A stretch of 64,000 nt of DNA from Cyclaneusma minus (GCA_037179335.1 JAKZHN010000038.1:1-64000), one strand, 5' to 3'; positions 23,219 through 35,938 are shown, counted from the first letter of the stretch. Translations and numbers: made by a program. The notes: a model not told the origin generated them from the letters alone.

Positions 23219-23847
23219 TTATAAAAGAATCAGGTTGTCCCCCCAGCCACCACGGCACATGGGACACTGGACCAAGGGACCGGTGAAGACCCGGAAGAGG
23301 CATTTGTAGCAGAAGTGGTGGCCGCAGGGGGTGGTGACGCCGATGCTGCAGCCTCGTCGATCAGTGGTAGGGAGTCTGGCGGTAGTGGGCGATTCTGCGA
23401 GAGGCGTCAGTATGATGTTTTCTGGTCTTCGAAAGGAAAGTGGCAAAATTGGGAACTCTGAGGCTCAAATATCGGAAGACTGTTGTCATTCAGATAGTTG
23501 GCTCTCCGTTCTCTAGAAGTAGTAAAGTAAAGAGTCCCAATAACCACAAATTCAGAAGAGAAGCATGATAGCAAAGTCCGTAGAAATACGGAGTCTTACG
23601 GAAGCGTTTTCTAATAAAGAAGCGAAATACACATACCATCTAGACCGATGAAATCATCGAAGCAAATTGGACACTGCTTGTCCTCGAGAGTGCTGGTGGT
23701 AGGGATCCGCCACGAGTCAAGGGCTTCGCGGATGTGGATTTTATGGCGACGAGGCCATCCGCGTCTGAGAACAGGAATATCGATCGCAGTCGGGTTGATG
23801 GCGTCGGCACTTGCTGCGTTGGTGGTATCGCTCTTTGAGGTAGACAT
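23219..23847 (-). CDS. RING-finger protein, tandem copy B
   Basis: 128-aa RING protein from exons 23847-23637 and 23394-23219. The 242-nt intron is long for this genome (GTATGT donor, ACTGACG branch, CGCAG) but keeps phase 1 and the same position as in copy A. Ligands: CPICFDDF, TTPCGHHFCYKCLFRVF, QCPMCRGGW. The N-terminal 50 residues are Ser/Thr-rich. Likely an E3 ubiquitin ligase, substrates unknown. Together with copy A it forms a tandem duplicate pair that has diverged strongly outside the RING and the WRIPTT block. Confidence 0.78.
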
Positions 23848-24135
23848 CGTTTCGGTCGTGAACGTGATCGTTATATTGCGAAAGAGAGATGGATGTGAAT
23901 GAGACTGAGTGTCCTTTTTCCAGCAACTGAAGTGAACGCGGCTGAAGAGGATGAGGGGGAAATTTTGTTCTTTCCGGCAAGAGGGGTGGGAGCAGTTGAA
24001 GAGCGGGAGAAAGGAAGAGATGATTCGCGGTGGAGGACGTAGAATTTATAGGCATCAGTCGATGGTCCCAGCATGACCTTGGCAACTCTGGCAGCGAAGA
24101 TATTTAATTTTTGTTTACGTAGGCTGTGGGCTTTG

Positions 24136-24913
24136 CTAAGCCAGCTCCCTATAACCGCGCAATGATACCTGCGGTAGCCAATCAAGAAATGCCTCCAGTA
24201 CGAGTTCCACCTCTCCGAAATAATTTTCTCCTTCTTGAACTTGCACGAAGCCAACGCTAAGAAAAAGATTGACACTCGCCGTATTCTTGCTCTGGATCTT
24301 GACACGTAATTTCAGCAATCGAATACTGGACTGGCTCTGATGCGTTCGGTATTCTTCCAAGATAGTGTCGAGGTTCCGGTGGATGTATTGAAGAAAGGCG
24401 AGGAGGGTCGCCCTCCCGTATCCTTTTCTTCGTGCAGTGAGCGGCGCGATCATGAGCTCGATCTCGCCAATACAGCCTTCGGGGTCTTCGTCTGCTTCGA
24501 ACAAAAAGAGGTTCACGTCGCCGATCATTCTGTCTGGTGCATCGTCGACATCCACAAGGACACTGTCTCGAGCCTGGACGGCAGGGAGGCAAACAATGAA
24601 AGTCAACTTGTCCGAGTCGGTTCTCCAGCTTCGTTGCATGGCATATTCTTCTTCCAAGGACAGAGGCTCAGAAGCCGTGGCTTCTTGGATTTGCTGGTGA
24701 GCCGTTAGCTTCAGTTCCATGGTTGAGAGCGACGGGTAGGGCAAAGAAACCTCGTCTTTCATCCATTCATGATAGGTCGGCACATGATGGGCTTCATAGG
24801 GCACCAGGAGGATTCGAGGAGTTGAGACGGCTGGACACGAAAGTTAGCTTTCTGGAATTACGAGTACGAGTTCAATGGGGCGAATGTTCACCTGTCGCTT
24901 GATTGACGATCAT
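24136..24913 (-). CDS. nat9: Nat9-like GNAT N-acetyltransferase
   Basis: 219-aa GNAT-fold acetyltransferase of the NAT9 family (acetyl-CoA dependent; physiological target uncertain). Exons: 24913-24892, 24830-24751, 24693-24136. The 57-nt second intron (GTTTCT donor, GCTAACGG branch) is stop-free and in frame. Removing it gives MKDEQIQEATASEPLSLEEE, which matches the family, so it is treated as an intron. The start MIVNQATAVSTPRILLVPYE is typical of the family. Acetyl-CoA loop: RRKGYGRATLLAF. Other family blocks seen are YAMQRSWRTDSDKLTFIVC, RMIGDVNLFL and GEIELMIAPL. C-terminal length is normal. Confidence 0.9.
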
Positions 24914-27165
24914 GATGCTGAAAAATAGCTTGGATGGACGTCGTTGGTTGCCTGTCTTTACACGGCAAGTCGAGGCGAGAGCGGAAGTGGATGATCCGAG
25001 CACGTCAACTTTTCTCTAGCGCGCGTTGGAGCCCCACAACGTTACACAGCGCCACGTGGATCGAATAAATATTTACATATGTGCGTCGACTCGCCATCTC
25101 CTGCCATCTCCCCTCCACGACCACCGACAACTTACAAACCACAACTTTTGTCGCCCCTGGAGTTCGATTTTCACGAAGACGAGGTCGGAGGATCAATCTC
25201 GAGATAGGGGTAGGCCCGATTCCCTCCGCCACGGCGTCTTGCACTCCGCTCTCCTAGCCAGCACCTCAATATTGCCTGTTAATCTACTGTATTTTGCTTC
25301 GAATTTTATCGCGCGCATAAGTCTGCTTTCTTTTCGTTGTTGCGTCAGAAAATACACTCAAGCTCGAGGGTCCCCGAATGGAAGATCTAAGCCAGGCCGG
25401 GTTTCCCGTGGACCGAAGCCGGAGCCTCAGCCGAATGGCGCACGCGAGATTGTGTTCCTGCGAGCCCGCGGGGGTATAATACCCTCACTCAAAATCTCAA
25501 GGCCAAATTGTGGCTCGTCCGGAAGTCAAAACTACTGGCACTACATGTACTGCCCGCTGACGCACCCACTCGGCTAGCTTTCTGATCTACTCCGCGATTC
25601 GCGGTATCGTTGTGCAAAGCCCTGGTTCCTTGGATCCGTTGCGGAAGATATGCCCTGGCAGATCCTGGCTACATGTACCGAATTTTGAGAGATCTTGGTC
25701 CGAATCCGCTTTACACTTTGTGCTTTGCTCGCTTTGGAATTTTCTCCTGAAAACGCTTGGGTTACATGTAGGAGATGCGCCCCGCTGACTGCTTGATTTT
25801 TTTTTTTTTTGCTATTCGCCGAATATGGTCTTTCTGGCTAGTGGCTAGGTACATATCTTTTAAGTCCACCAGGGGCTTGCCGAGTGCCAACATACTTCTC
25901 CAGCCATCACCAACAGGCCTCGCGGAACCACACCTTATCAAGAGGAAACCTCAGCATCTCCAAATGTACAACGACACGCTGGGGATATTCCGGACCCCCG
26001 AGACTCAGAACTACTTGCACGGGCTGTATTGCACAGCTTTCGCGCTTCAGCTCGACGGAGTGAGCTCTGGCGAAGAAGAAGCTGATGAAAGTTGGCGACG
26101 ATGGGGCTCCGCGATCGGGGATGGTAGCACAGTCCCAGATCGTGTTCAGTGAAGCCTCTTTCTTGGCGGACGCAGTCCAGAGTCCAGCTGGCTGAATACC
26201 TGTCCTCACGCCTGGGTTGATTATGAACAAAACCCCCAGGTACCTGGATCGACGTGAGAGATCACTCCTTTGAGCCTTGTTGGCGGGCAAGAGTCGATGG
26301 GTAGCGTACTGCCAGTCTTTCAAGTCTTTGAAATCGCGAATTCTATCTTCTCCCACCAGCGTCATTCAAGCAGTGATTTTATGGGCGCCCCTGTGGAATC
26401 TGATAACATCTTGAATTTATTGAGGTTTTGTCCTTTCTGTTCAATTAAAGAGTCGTACTGGCTGCATGTTCGGCTGGTCCCGACTCCTCGTATGCATCAT
26501 GTCCAGCCTCTCCTTCCTCGAAAACGCGGTTTCGCTACTGAAGACACGATTTCGCTGCCTCTCACTCGGCAGCACGCTCCAAACATCCATCCTCGAGACT
26601 CGAACATCGCCAGAACATCAGGACTCGCTCACAACAGCCTCAGCCAAGGTCCCGGTATGGGGTCAACTGTTTAATGCTCTTACGCTGCCAAATGGCGCGC
26701 AAGATCTACTCCCAGTACCTTGCGACTTCTGAGCATCTTATTATCCTTCTTCAGGCACATATCTCGCGGTTTGCGTGAATCCGTGTCTTCTGAAGCTGCT
26801 GCTCTGTAGCCCCCGCTGCCCTCGCTTGGGTCCTCCCGCACTGCTACAAAACCGCGCTTCCTTCCCCAAATTCTCACCTTTCAACATCAATGCTTCCGGC
26901 CAGGTTTGAATCTGTTGCCCTGCAGTCTGCGCTTCCTTCGGTCGCGTCCTTCTGAACTGCTACGGCTACCGCACTCCTTCGGCTGCATTCTCACCTTTCA
27001 ACATCATTGCTTCCGGACAGCTTGACTTCCAAGTGCCAGGTCTAGTCCTCGGGAAGATCCAGTTCCGCAGCTAGATCTTTGCCTCAACCCTTCGATTGTT
27101 TCCACCATACTTCATCCGCGCTTGTCTTCACAAGATCACTTTCAGATCGACATCATCTGAACACA
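24914..27165. other. intergenic region
   Basis: 2.25 kb without a supported gene. It has a 13-T run at 25798-25810 and pyrimidine-rich DNA with a loose repeated motif (TGCTTCCGG near 26889 and 27009) upstream of the 27.2-kb gene. Open frames here lack ATG starts or any recognisable motif. Confidence 0.45.
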
Positions 27166-28951
27166 ATGGCACCGCGCAAGAAGAAAGACGTTCCCATACC
27201 GGCTCCAAAGGCCACGGTTTCAAGAGCGGCAGTGTCAAAACCCAAGCCAAAGATCGAGCAACCCAGGAAGAAAGGCGTTGCCTACCCCACCCCAAAGGCC
27301 ACGCCTTCGAGGGACCCAGACCCGAATCCCAAGCCAAGGGTCGAGAACCCCAAGAAGAAAGACGCTATCGTATCGGCTTCGAAGGCCACGGTTTCGAAGG
27401 CCGCAGTTTCAGAACACGAGCCAAAGGTCGAAGCCCCCAAGAAGAAATATGCCAATGGCAATTCCATGTTCACCTCCAGGAAAGACGATGCGCAGACCAA
27501 GAAACGAAAGGCTCCTGCCGATGAATCTCCCAGGAACTCCAAGAAAGGCCCGTACCGAATGACTCGAGCCAACCTTCTCAGGTCATATGACGATGATGAA
27601 GAGGAAGACCTTTCCCATCTTATTGGGTCCGGCGCCAGCGATTCCTGGGGTGTGCCTACTAGCACTACTATCCAGGCCCCGATCAAGAGGCCTCGTCATG
27701 GTTCCCGTCGCACTAGAATGCAGATGGAAGACCTCGAGGTCCTGGACCCTTCCACCCCCCCAAGATGCCGTCTCCTCGAAATCCCCTTGGAAGTCCGAGA
27801 GAAAATCTATGGCCTCCTTCTGGATGACGACATAATGGTGGTCGTAGACCATCTTTTCAACAAAGCCTCCTACGGAGGAGACGATCGCCCAAACTTCGAC
27901 TACAGCATCCTGGGCACCTGCAAGCAGATCTCACACGAAGCGCGCCGCTACATGTACTCCCACAAAGGCTTCCAAGTTTCCATCGATCGCCCTTCCGCCG
28001 GTCCTTTTGAAGATTCTGGCTTCATCAATAAGCTCTATCTCCAGTATGTGAGACACGTAGTGTTATGGACAGAAGAAGGCGACTTCGACACCACTATTCG
28101 CAACATGATGGCGAAAGCGATGACAGTGTTGAAGGAAGCAGGCGCCTCCTTGGAAACCCTCACAATGGGCTTCCGTCCCCAATACACGCCCCATCACCGC
28201 AAATGCCCACTTACCAGGTGCATACCGCCCACCTGTGAGAGCTTTTGCGGCATGTTCCGTGAAGGCACTTCGTTCATGCGCTCAATGGAGAAATTGGACT
28301 GCCGCTACATCAATATCGTATTCGGCCTTCCCCTTCCTTGCTCTGAAAGACATCAAGGTAAGCTTTAGCCTCATCATACAGTGCCATGAGAAAATTCTGG
28401 ATTTTCTAAGGGACTTGGAATATTTCTAATGTCTGGGACATTTCTGTTACTTGGGGCCTACCGGCCGTATCCAGACGTCACTGTACCACCCCTAATTTTG
28501 CTCGCACCATTACTAACAAAGCGACATAGAATTGAGGCACTTTATCGGGCCCAAGAATATTCCCGGAATAGCAGTCATCTCTATCGACAGGTTCTACGCC
28601 AAGGACTCTGACTACTGGCTCCGCTGGGACAGCCTCCACCCCGAGGTCAAGGAACTCCACGAAGTTCGAAGGAGAAGGAGTGCCATGGGCGGCTGCATGG
28701 CAAAACAAGAGTTCAAGCTTCTGGAGTGGAGGATTAAGTCGTTCATTGAGCGGCAAGACGACATGATCGAATGGGGCGTGTGCAGGCTGTTGCAACCGGG
28801 GGAGTCGGCTTTCGACGGCCCGGCGCTTGTGGCAAGATGGCCATGGAGAACTTTCCATGACTACTATCCCTCGCCCAGGGAATGTAGTGCCCAAGCCCAG
28901 TATGAGAGGGAGACCAGGATTCGCGAGATAATAGATCTCACTGAGGAATGA
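27166..28951 (+). CDS. 2EXR/F-box-like protein with N-terminal basic repeats
   Basis: 537-aa protein from exons 27166-28357 and 28530-28951 (172-nt intron, phase 1, ACTAAC branch). Residues about 3-91 are three degenerate repeats of roughly 29 residues built on KKKDxxxxxPKATVSRAAVS and KPKxEKP-type ends. A Lys/Arg-rich, probably nuclear linker follows. At about 203-213 CRLLEIPLEVREKIYGLLL is the start of the 2EXR domain common in fungal proteins; DYSILGTCKQISHEARRYMY is its second block. The C-terminus IREIIDLTEE resembles a SUMO-interaction motif (IIDL). The intron contains a 105-bp MITE. Biological role unknown; the domain is only known as a fungal expansion. Confidence 0.82.
28377..28485. 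mobile_element. 105-bp TA-flanked MITE inside an intron
   Basis: Element 28379-28483 in the intron of the 2EXR gene. Ends are CAGTGCCATGAGAAAA on the left and, as reverse complement of the right end, CAGTGACGTCTGGATACGG. TA lies immediately outside both ends (28377-28378 and 28484-28485), the target duplication of Tc1/mariner elements. Left interior TCTGGAT and right CCGTATCCAGAC correspond to the longer relative at 36946-37213. Confidence 0.7.
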
Positions 28952-29772
28952 GCGGATGAAGGAGAGGCGGGACAGACGGCCGGCGATGAGTCGCAAGGTC
29001 ACCAATAACATCCAACCTCAGGGACGAGTGGACCGGACATCCCGACTCTTTGTGGCAAACATCTCGTTCGGGACTGGCCTTGAACGATCGTGGGCATGGA
29101 ATTGAAGATCCCCTGACCGCTATCCCGAAGCATTCCCCTTATTCGACTTTCGTGCTTTGTTGCTTTGTTGCTCATCTGCGAGCATTTCATCCGCTCTCGA
29201 CAACAAATTGGAGCTCATTTGTGCCATTTCGATCAAGTGGTCAGTTCGGGCCGGAAAAGCATCTGACATCTGCCGCGGTACGATAAGGGGGCGTCATCCG
29301 GACAGCTCAGCTTGCATATGCAGTACCAAAAGTCTTTCGCAATTTGCAACTTCGGCAAGAGAAGGGGCGTTACAGGCTTGGCGGGCGTTAATCATGAATC
29401 ATTCTAATCATCAGAAGGGGCGAGGCCCAAGAGTGGAACCATTACAGAAACATCAGGTATTCCTACTCTAATATCAAGCAAAGGTTGAGAAATGATTTAG
29501 TAACATTCACGGCTGAACCCCTCGCATTGAAGTGAAAATGGATGACAAAAGACTAGAATGATTCTCTCGAGCTTGCTCCTCGCTCCTTCTAAACTTTTTG
29601 AACCCCTGACGCCCATATGCGATTTTCTTGCAAATGAGGTCAAAATCGAAAATAGCGCCAATCTTCACCACCGCTATGCCGACCCACCCAACAACTCCGT
29701 CCAACAAGCAAGATACCCTTATAGGCAAGACTGATATGATAATACGCACAACAGTTGTCGTCGCTTCGTGCT
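28952..29772. other. intergenic, convergent 3' flanks
   Basis: 820 bp between convergent gene ends. No gene, repeat or RNA gene recognised. Confidence 0.5.
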
Positions 29773-32700
29773 TCAAGATACTTCTACTGCAAGAGGCTTT
29801 GGTGCAACAAGATCCACGACCCGATAGAACATATCCTCCAGACTCAGTGATGCAAATGCAGGACCGACATCGAAGAGGTTGTTCATTTGCTCTTTCGAAA
29901 CCACGGGCAGGCCATCGTCATCGTCATCGTCATCATCATCCGGTGCGCCGTTTGCACCCGTCAATGCTGGGGCATCAAGCATTGTCTCATCCGCCATATT
30001 TTCGCCCTCCTCTTCATCGGACTCGTCATGAATAATCAAAGCTGTGCTGCCGGCTTGCTCATTTCCATTGTCAAGACCCAGATCCACAGTCGATTTGGCA
30101 AGAACCATTTTTGTAGCTTTGGGTGCGACGGTAGTTATATGTGCACTGGTATCGAGAATGATGAAACCTGGAGTCTGTCCGTGTGTATGGTTGGGTCCAG
30201 CGACAGCTGGCAGGACAGCGCTCACTGCACATGGAACGTAATGGATCGTCACGGGCTCAGGACTATCCAGCTTGTAGACCGTCACCTCCGAGCATACACC
30301 TTCCAAGGACTCCAACTCGAAGGGCGTGTCGGACATCCAGGCCTTGCGGCTTGGGAGTGCTAAAGCCATGACTTTGTTCTCCCGGTCGACAGCAAGATGG
30401 AACATTTCCATTCTTTGGTCGAAAGAGAGGGATGCCACGCCAGGCTGAAACTGAACGCCGTACACCAAAGCATCTTCGACCAGATCGAGAACACGCAGCT
30501 CATCCGCTAGGGTAACAAGGTAGGGTCCAGCGAGGGCTAGCGCAATGATATCTCCGTTGTAAACTCCGGTCAATGTCTGGCGAATTGTGCCTGAACGGGT
30601 GTCAATCAAAGCAACTTGACCACCTTCGGTGTCGGCAAGAGCAGCAGCAATCAGTGAGCTATCATCCGAAAATGAAAGACATCCATGGAGCGTTTCCTCT
30701 GCAACGACTTCGTCATCCAGCTTGCCCATTGGAATCTCAGCAATGCAGTTCCAGTGTCGGAGTGGTTGGCCACCTTCTCCTCTGATAACAACATTGTCTC
30801 GTCTTCTGGTTCGTGGAGACCAAATCTTGACTGATTTGTCTTCTCCAATGGTTGCGAATCGCTGGGAAGTAGGATCGGCAGCTAAAGCCAGGACCCTTCC
30901 GGCACAAGAGGAATCATCACCAACAGTATGTGGTGCATCAATGCGAGACACTAGCTCCCAGTTGTTTTCGCTGTTTCTTTGCCAAAACTTCAGGTGAACC
31001 TCTCGTCTTCGCCTTCTCTCTTCCTCGGACTCGAAGGTGAAAATCGGCATCTGTTTGAAGTCGCGGGTTGGTGGTTCCCAAAAGTCGACAGTCGCAAGCC
31101 AAGATCCGTCATGACTGGTTTGGATATGAGTCGTCAATGGTTCCGAGACGCGCGACTTGTCGGGTGTAATATTCTTGTTTGTCACGTTGGTTCGAGTCAA
31201 GGCCTGCTTGGACGTCTGCTGGCCTGTAGCAATGTCGAAAGACTGTAAGTAAGGGGTAGCCAAAATGCTTGTCGACGTTGGCTCGATCTCCTGTACTTCG
31301 CCAACAGCCATCAGCAATCGAGATGGCTCATTGACGTTGACCGTCACTGGTACCCGAGGGGCGCAGACGTCTCTCCGGTTTTCTCCAGTCCCTCGCGGCA
31401 AAACTGGTTCAAACGGCGAGGCGGGTTGTATGACAGGAATCTGTAACCCGGAAACGTTGGCAATCGGTTTCAACTCAGCCGTAGAGATAACCATGACAGA
31501 ATTGTCGTCAAGGTGGATACCGTAGGAAACTCCTTTCTGAGAAACCATAATATTTTTTATTGCTGCCGACAGATGAGGCAGAAGCTGCTGCCTGCCAGTA
31601 TCGAGTTGCCACAAGACCAAAACCGTTTCGTTACCACCAGAAATGACATAGTTGCCTGTTAGACGGTTAGCCTCCATTGACCTGATTCAGAAAGATGGCA
31701 AACTCACCATCAAGGGACCACTTGACACTTTGCACAGCATTGCGGTGCCAGTGTATTTTACGAGCACGTAAGATCGCGGAAGACTGCTTCGGGTCCGCTT
31801 CTGCTAGAGCCAAATTCCTAAGAATGTCATTGTAGATAAAGATCTGACCCTCCGCATCACCAACGACAAGATCCACGACCTCTAGCCTATCGATGTCAGA
31901 TACCTTGGTGCTGGTAGAGCCTGACACAACGGGCCTCTGAACATCAAGACAGGTGATGTATTTTGATGCCTCGAAAACTCGGAATTCGAAAACGATGTGG
32001 TTAACAGTACCGAAGTCCGGCGACTTGAGGCTGCCTACAGCAATTGAGTTCTTGGAAGCAGCCACAATAACTTGCCCGTCGTCCACAGACCGCAGGAGCT
32101 GGATCGGAGTAGCAGACCTATGTATGGTCTTTGAAGCGTTGGGGATCTTGCTGTCGGGAGGGTTCAGCTCATGGGCTGTTATCCGCCAGGCGTTGTCTTT
32201 CGCCCGCTCTGTGGTGAAGACCACATCTCGTTTTCTGCCTTGGGATTCCATGAGCGCAACAGTCATGCAGGCCAATCCAACTGAGGACACATTCCAGAAA
32301 TCATGTGTGCCAGTTCCAGTGGTCCAGTCAATGTTGAAGACGGCTCCATCTGAGCACGCCACCCACAATTTCTTCGGGTCGCTTGGTGAAATCGAGTAGG
32401 CGACTACTCTAGCACCGTGCGGCCGCAGAGTCTTGTTGTCTTCGAGGCTAATGGATCGAACAAGCAGCGAGGTCTCGGTGGAATACACATGTAGCGAGTT
32501 CTGGTGGGCTACAATGAAAAACCTTGGGCATGTTAGCTTCGCAGTGTCAACGCAGTCGGGGGAGGGCTTGAACGAACAGATCATCGCGTGAAAAGACGGG
32601 ATCAATGTTGAGAATGCGCCCCCCAATGGTATGGGAGATCTGCCATTTGGGCGGCTTCGGTGTTGCAGGTTTATGCTGAGTCTTCTGCTGAGCCTTCTGC

Positions 32701-33131
32701 CCCTTCTGCTGAGCACTCTGCTGAGTCTTCTGCCGAGCCAGGTGCTTGGCCTTCTGAGGCTTCTGCTTAGCCTTCTGAGCCTTCTGCTCACCCTTCTGTG
32801 CGGAGGCTCCTGTCGGTATCAAAGGCTTCTGTGTCGAGGGCTTCGGCGTCGCAGGCTTCTGGAGTGGAGGCTCGACGGTAGCTACCTCGTTCGACTTTTC
32901 AGCTTCTTTCGGCTTGCGGTGCAATTTCTTCGAATTTTCAGGCTCCGGCTTTGCGGGTTTTGACAAGACGTCGTCCTCTTTCGATTCGGCAGCGGGCGGA
33001 GCAGCAGGTTTCTGGTCGTTCATCGCACCAGTAGCAGTCTCGGCGGCAAGCTCTCGGTCGACCTTTGCACGCTTCTTGGATTCTCCCTGCTGGCCAGGGC
33101 CTCCTTTGCGCTTTCGATTGGTGGCGGCCAT
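29773..33131 (-). CDS. NAN1: U3 snoRNP WD40 protein Utp17/Nan1 (WDR75)
   Basis: 1083-aa protein of the t-UTP/UtpA part of the small-subunit processome, which works in early 18S rRNA processing in the nucleolus. Exons: 33131-32578, 32522-31708, 31655-29773 (introns 55 and 52 nt, both with GCTAAC branches). Residues 1-165 are Lys/Gln/Pro low-complexity with repeats such as KAQKAKQKPQKAKH. WQISHTIGGRILNIDPVFSR starts the first propeller. Family marks include SDGAVFNIDWTTGTGTHDFW and, across the second splice, GNYVISGGNETVLVLWQLDT with RQQLLPHLSAAIKNI. A second set of WD repeats follows, then an acidic tail with a run of nine Asp. It is longer than yeast Nan1 (896 aa) mainly because of the N-terminal extension. 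It shares a 327-bp divergent promoter with RPB10. Confidence 0.92.
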
Positions 33132-33458
33132 GGTGTTTGCAGGCCGTGTAGGGCCGGCGCAATTTGTGCAGAGGGACGACTTGATTTGGGTGGTTCAGCG
33201 GTTTGGTGCGAGGGGTGCACATGTGGTTTTTGAGCAGGCTCGTCAAAAGTCCCGAAAATTATTTTGGCGCTACTCAGCCTTGCCGCTGCGACAAAAAGAA
33301 TTTGAGCCTTGTCCACCAAAGCACCAAAGAACTCCATCGCCAACCACCACCACTGCCGTATCCAAGACTCTTGCATTTCGAACTGCCAACCGTCCTGCCC
33401 TGCGCTGCCCTCGGATCTGCATCGCCAACAGCGCGCCCATCGAAGCTGATCCGCCACC
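33132..33458. promoter_or_regulatory. divergent promoter of NAN1 and RPB10
   Basis: 327 bp between two divergent start codons, both of growth-related genes. It includes 5' UTRs; no specific factor site was assigned. Confidence 0.55.
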
Positions 33459-33859
33459 ATGATTATCCCTGTGCGCTGCTTCTCGTGCGGCAAGGTAACA
33501 AGGTCCTGTCCAGGTCGCATGCCACTTCTTTATTGACGCCTCTGCCAGGTTGTGGGCGACTTGTGGGAGCGCTACCTCAAGCTGATCGACGAGGGAACCT
33601 CTGATGGGTGAGTGCATGTTGCCGTGGGTGCTGCTATCCGCAAAGCAAGGCTGACTTGTCGAAATGCAGTGATGCCATGGATCAGTTGGGATGCCGAAGA
33701 TACTGCTGTCGCCGCATGCTCATGACCCACGTCGACCTCATCGAGAAGCTCCTGAAGTACGTGCAAGCCGACTTTTGAAACCACACTGCCGCGACCGATC
33801 ACTCTCTAACTTCGAACAGGTACAATCCGGCCGAGCGCGACAAGACCCGGATGCTGTGA
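33459..33859 (+). CDS. RPB10: RNA polymerase I/II/III shared subunit Rpb10 (ABC10-beta)
   Basis: 73-aa zinc protein shared by all three nuclear RNA polymerases. Four small exons: 33459-33494, 33549-33607, 33670-33756, 33820-33859. MIIPVRCFSCGK opens the protein; zinc ligands are Cys7, Cys10, Cys44 and Cys45 (CFSC, RRYCCRR). MLMTHVDLIEKLLKYNP is the conserved end, followed by AERDKTRML. Length matches the family (about 70 aa). All three introns have good GT/AG ends and keep the frame. Confidence 0.97.
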
Positions 33860-35938
33860 GCGGCTACAGACTGGACTGGATTTTCATTTGGAAGACTTGA
33901 ACCTAGGACTGGAGGCAGGGGTACCAAAATTCACCAAGGCATTACACGGAGTTGGGCGTTCACCGGCCAGGAGTTTCTTCAGTGCAGGAGCAGAATCGTG
34001 GAACCGCGGTTTGGGGCATAAGTTTGTGCCACAATATTGCACTAGACGCCAATCCACCAAGGCAAACTTTACAGCCTGCAAGCCATGTTTTGATGCGGCT
34101 GGATAGTGACATTCTCTGCGGTTGGGACTGCGGGAGTGAAGGGAGGGCCAATGTCTCGAGAGCCGCGCAGGACGAACCGCATCCTCGACCTAGATCCTCT
34201 ACCCACCCCGAAAACATGCGCAGAAGCACGCCCAGAACTTCCAGTTTTTCCTGTTATAGCTGCAGTCATCTCTGTGCCTCCTACGTGGCGCCTCTCTTGC
34301 GTCTAGATAGCCGCCGACGCGGATACTGTGGCTGCGGCTCAAGGGCTGTCTTCCGAGCCACGATACTAATGAATCGACCAGGTACACGATGTTGGCTACA
34401 GGGCTTCTTTGAGTCAGGAGTCGATGAGGCAGTTTTTGTTGCTTGGAGGGCTCAAGATGGCCAGATAAGTGGGAATTCATGCGTTACCAGAGTTGAATCC
34501 ATCACTTCACGAAGTCTCGCCCCGGTCAACCTTCTGAACTTGTGCCAACATGAGCATGTGAAGAGCTGTGTGTCCACCACCCTTACCATATCCTTGGGAT
34601 CAGAGAAGCAAGGAGTGGGGAAATGCCACGACATTGGCGGCATCCTACACTTATGCCAACAAGAGGCACAGTATTATGACAAATGAGAGTAGAAACAGCG
34701 GAGAAAGTTGCGCAATGCAATAGATGCATGACTGCGGCACGACGCCCCGAAGCCGTTTCAACCCATTGCGGCTCATCCAGGCATTCGGTATTGGTGGTAT
34801 CGACAATGGTAGAATCTGTCCAGTCGCCGGAGGATTCGATTTCGACACGATCGCTGCCAAATTTGACCTGTTGCCCCCAACACAAAGCGAAAGAAATTCC
34901 AGAGTCGAAAACGATGATGTCTCCGCGCCCGTCCAGCCTTATCAGAGGGTTGCAAGTCCACAACCAACGTACATATATCCAGTCCACTGGCACAGGCTGC
35001 CATCAGGTTTTCATGCTGATCACGGCCCTCTTGGGTTTGCTCCGGGACCAATAGCCACTGCGACGGTAACCTCTGTGTGTCGCCCAAGTGCCGCCTGGGA
35101 TTCCGAGAGCATGCTCACCAGCCGTGGCCGCTACGCCTTCTGTCGAGTCGATTGGCAGAGGTTTGGCCCCGCGAAGACTCCCACGATGGCGCATTGACGC
35201 ACACACTCTTGCAGTCGTGTGCCGCGGCTTGCCGATTCGGTGAGTCGACGCCGTCTCTTTCTGGAAGTCGAGTATCAACACAAAACAATACAGACTCGAT
35301 ATGCAATCTACGGTAAGTGTTTCTCAATGAGCTTCCAGTCGAACTGCGGTTTGTGTTTTCAATTGTCTTCCTTTTCTCTTTTCCTGGAAGCCACTACCAT
35401 TGGCGAACATGCTCTCATGTTGTTTCTGCTACTCGTTGTTCGCACAATTAAGCAGCATATTTCTTATTCAACAAATCTTTCCGACACAGAGCCGCAGGGC
35501 TCATCCCGCTCGAGTCGCTTTTTGTTCCTCTCGCAGGGGGTTAAGCGCCCGAGATGGGCGATGGCTGTCACTTGCAGGCCCGTCGTGCCGTCCATGCGCC
35601 ACCCAGCCTGCATTATTGGCTGGATGATGAGACCCTCCTCGTGCGAGCTAATGTACACCATCAAAGCTATCCCGTCAACCAACAGATGAGGGTTTTCGGA
35701 GGGAGCCTCGCACTTTTGGCAAGAGAGCGCCGAGGTGTGCCTTGAGTTCCTGCCAACAACCCAGCTACAACCTTGGAAGGCATTGTACCCGGCCCATATG
35801 AAGGAGCCGTGCAGGTCGCAAACATCACCACGTCGCTAGGTACATGTAGCTGGTGAGCCGCGTTGGAGGCCGCCCTGCCTGTTCTAGATAAACAGCCGCG
35901 AGGACGTCCTCTGCTACTCAACGAACTCTGTTCCTGCG
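33860..35938. other. intergenic region
   Basis: 2.1 kb with no gene I can support. Several frames are open on both strands around 34.1-35.3 kb, but none combines an ATG, splice sites and a recognisable domain. A small lineage-specific or non-coding transcript is possible. Confidence 0.4.

Noticed and set aside
25907..26365. 152-residue minus-strand open frame
   Set aside because: No ATG start and no motif; surrounding 2 kb has no supporting exon structure.
34583..34993. 136-residue minus-strand open frame
   Set aside because: Somewhat protein-like in its first 90 residues, but it starts from GTG, has no in-frame ATG and no splice partner was found.
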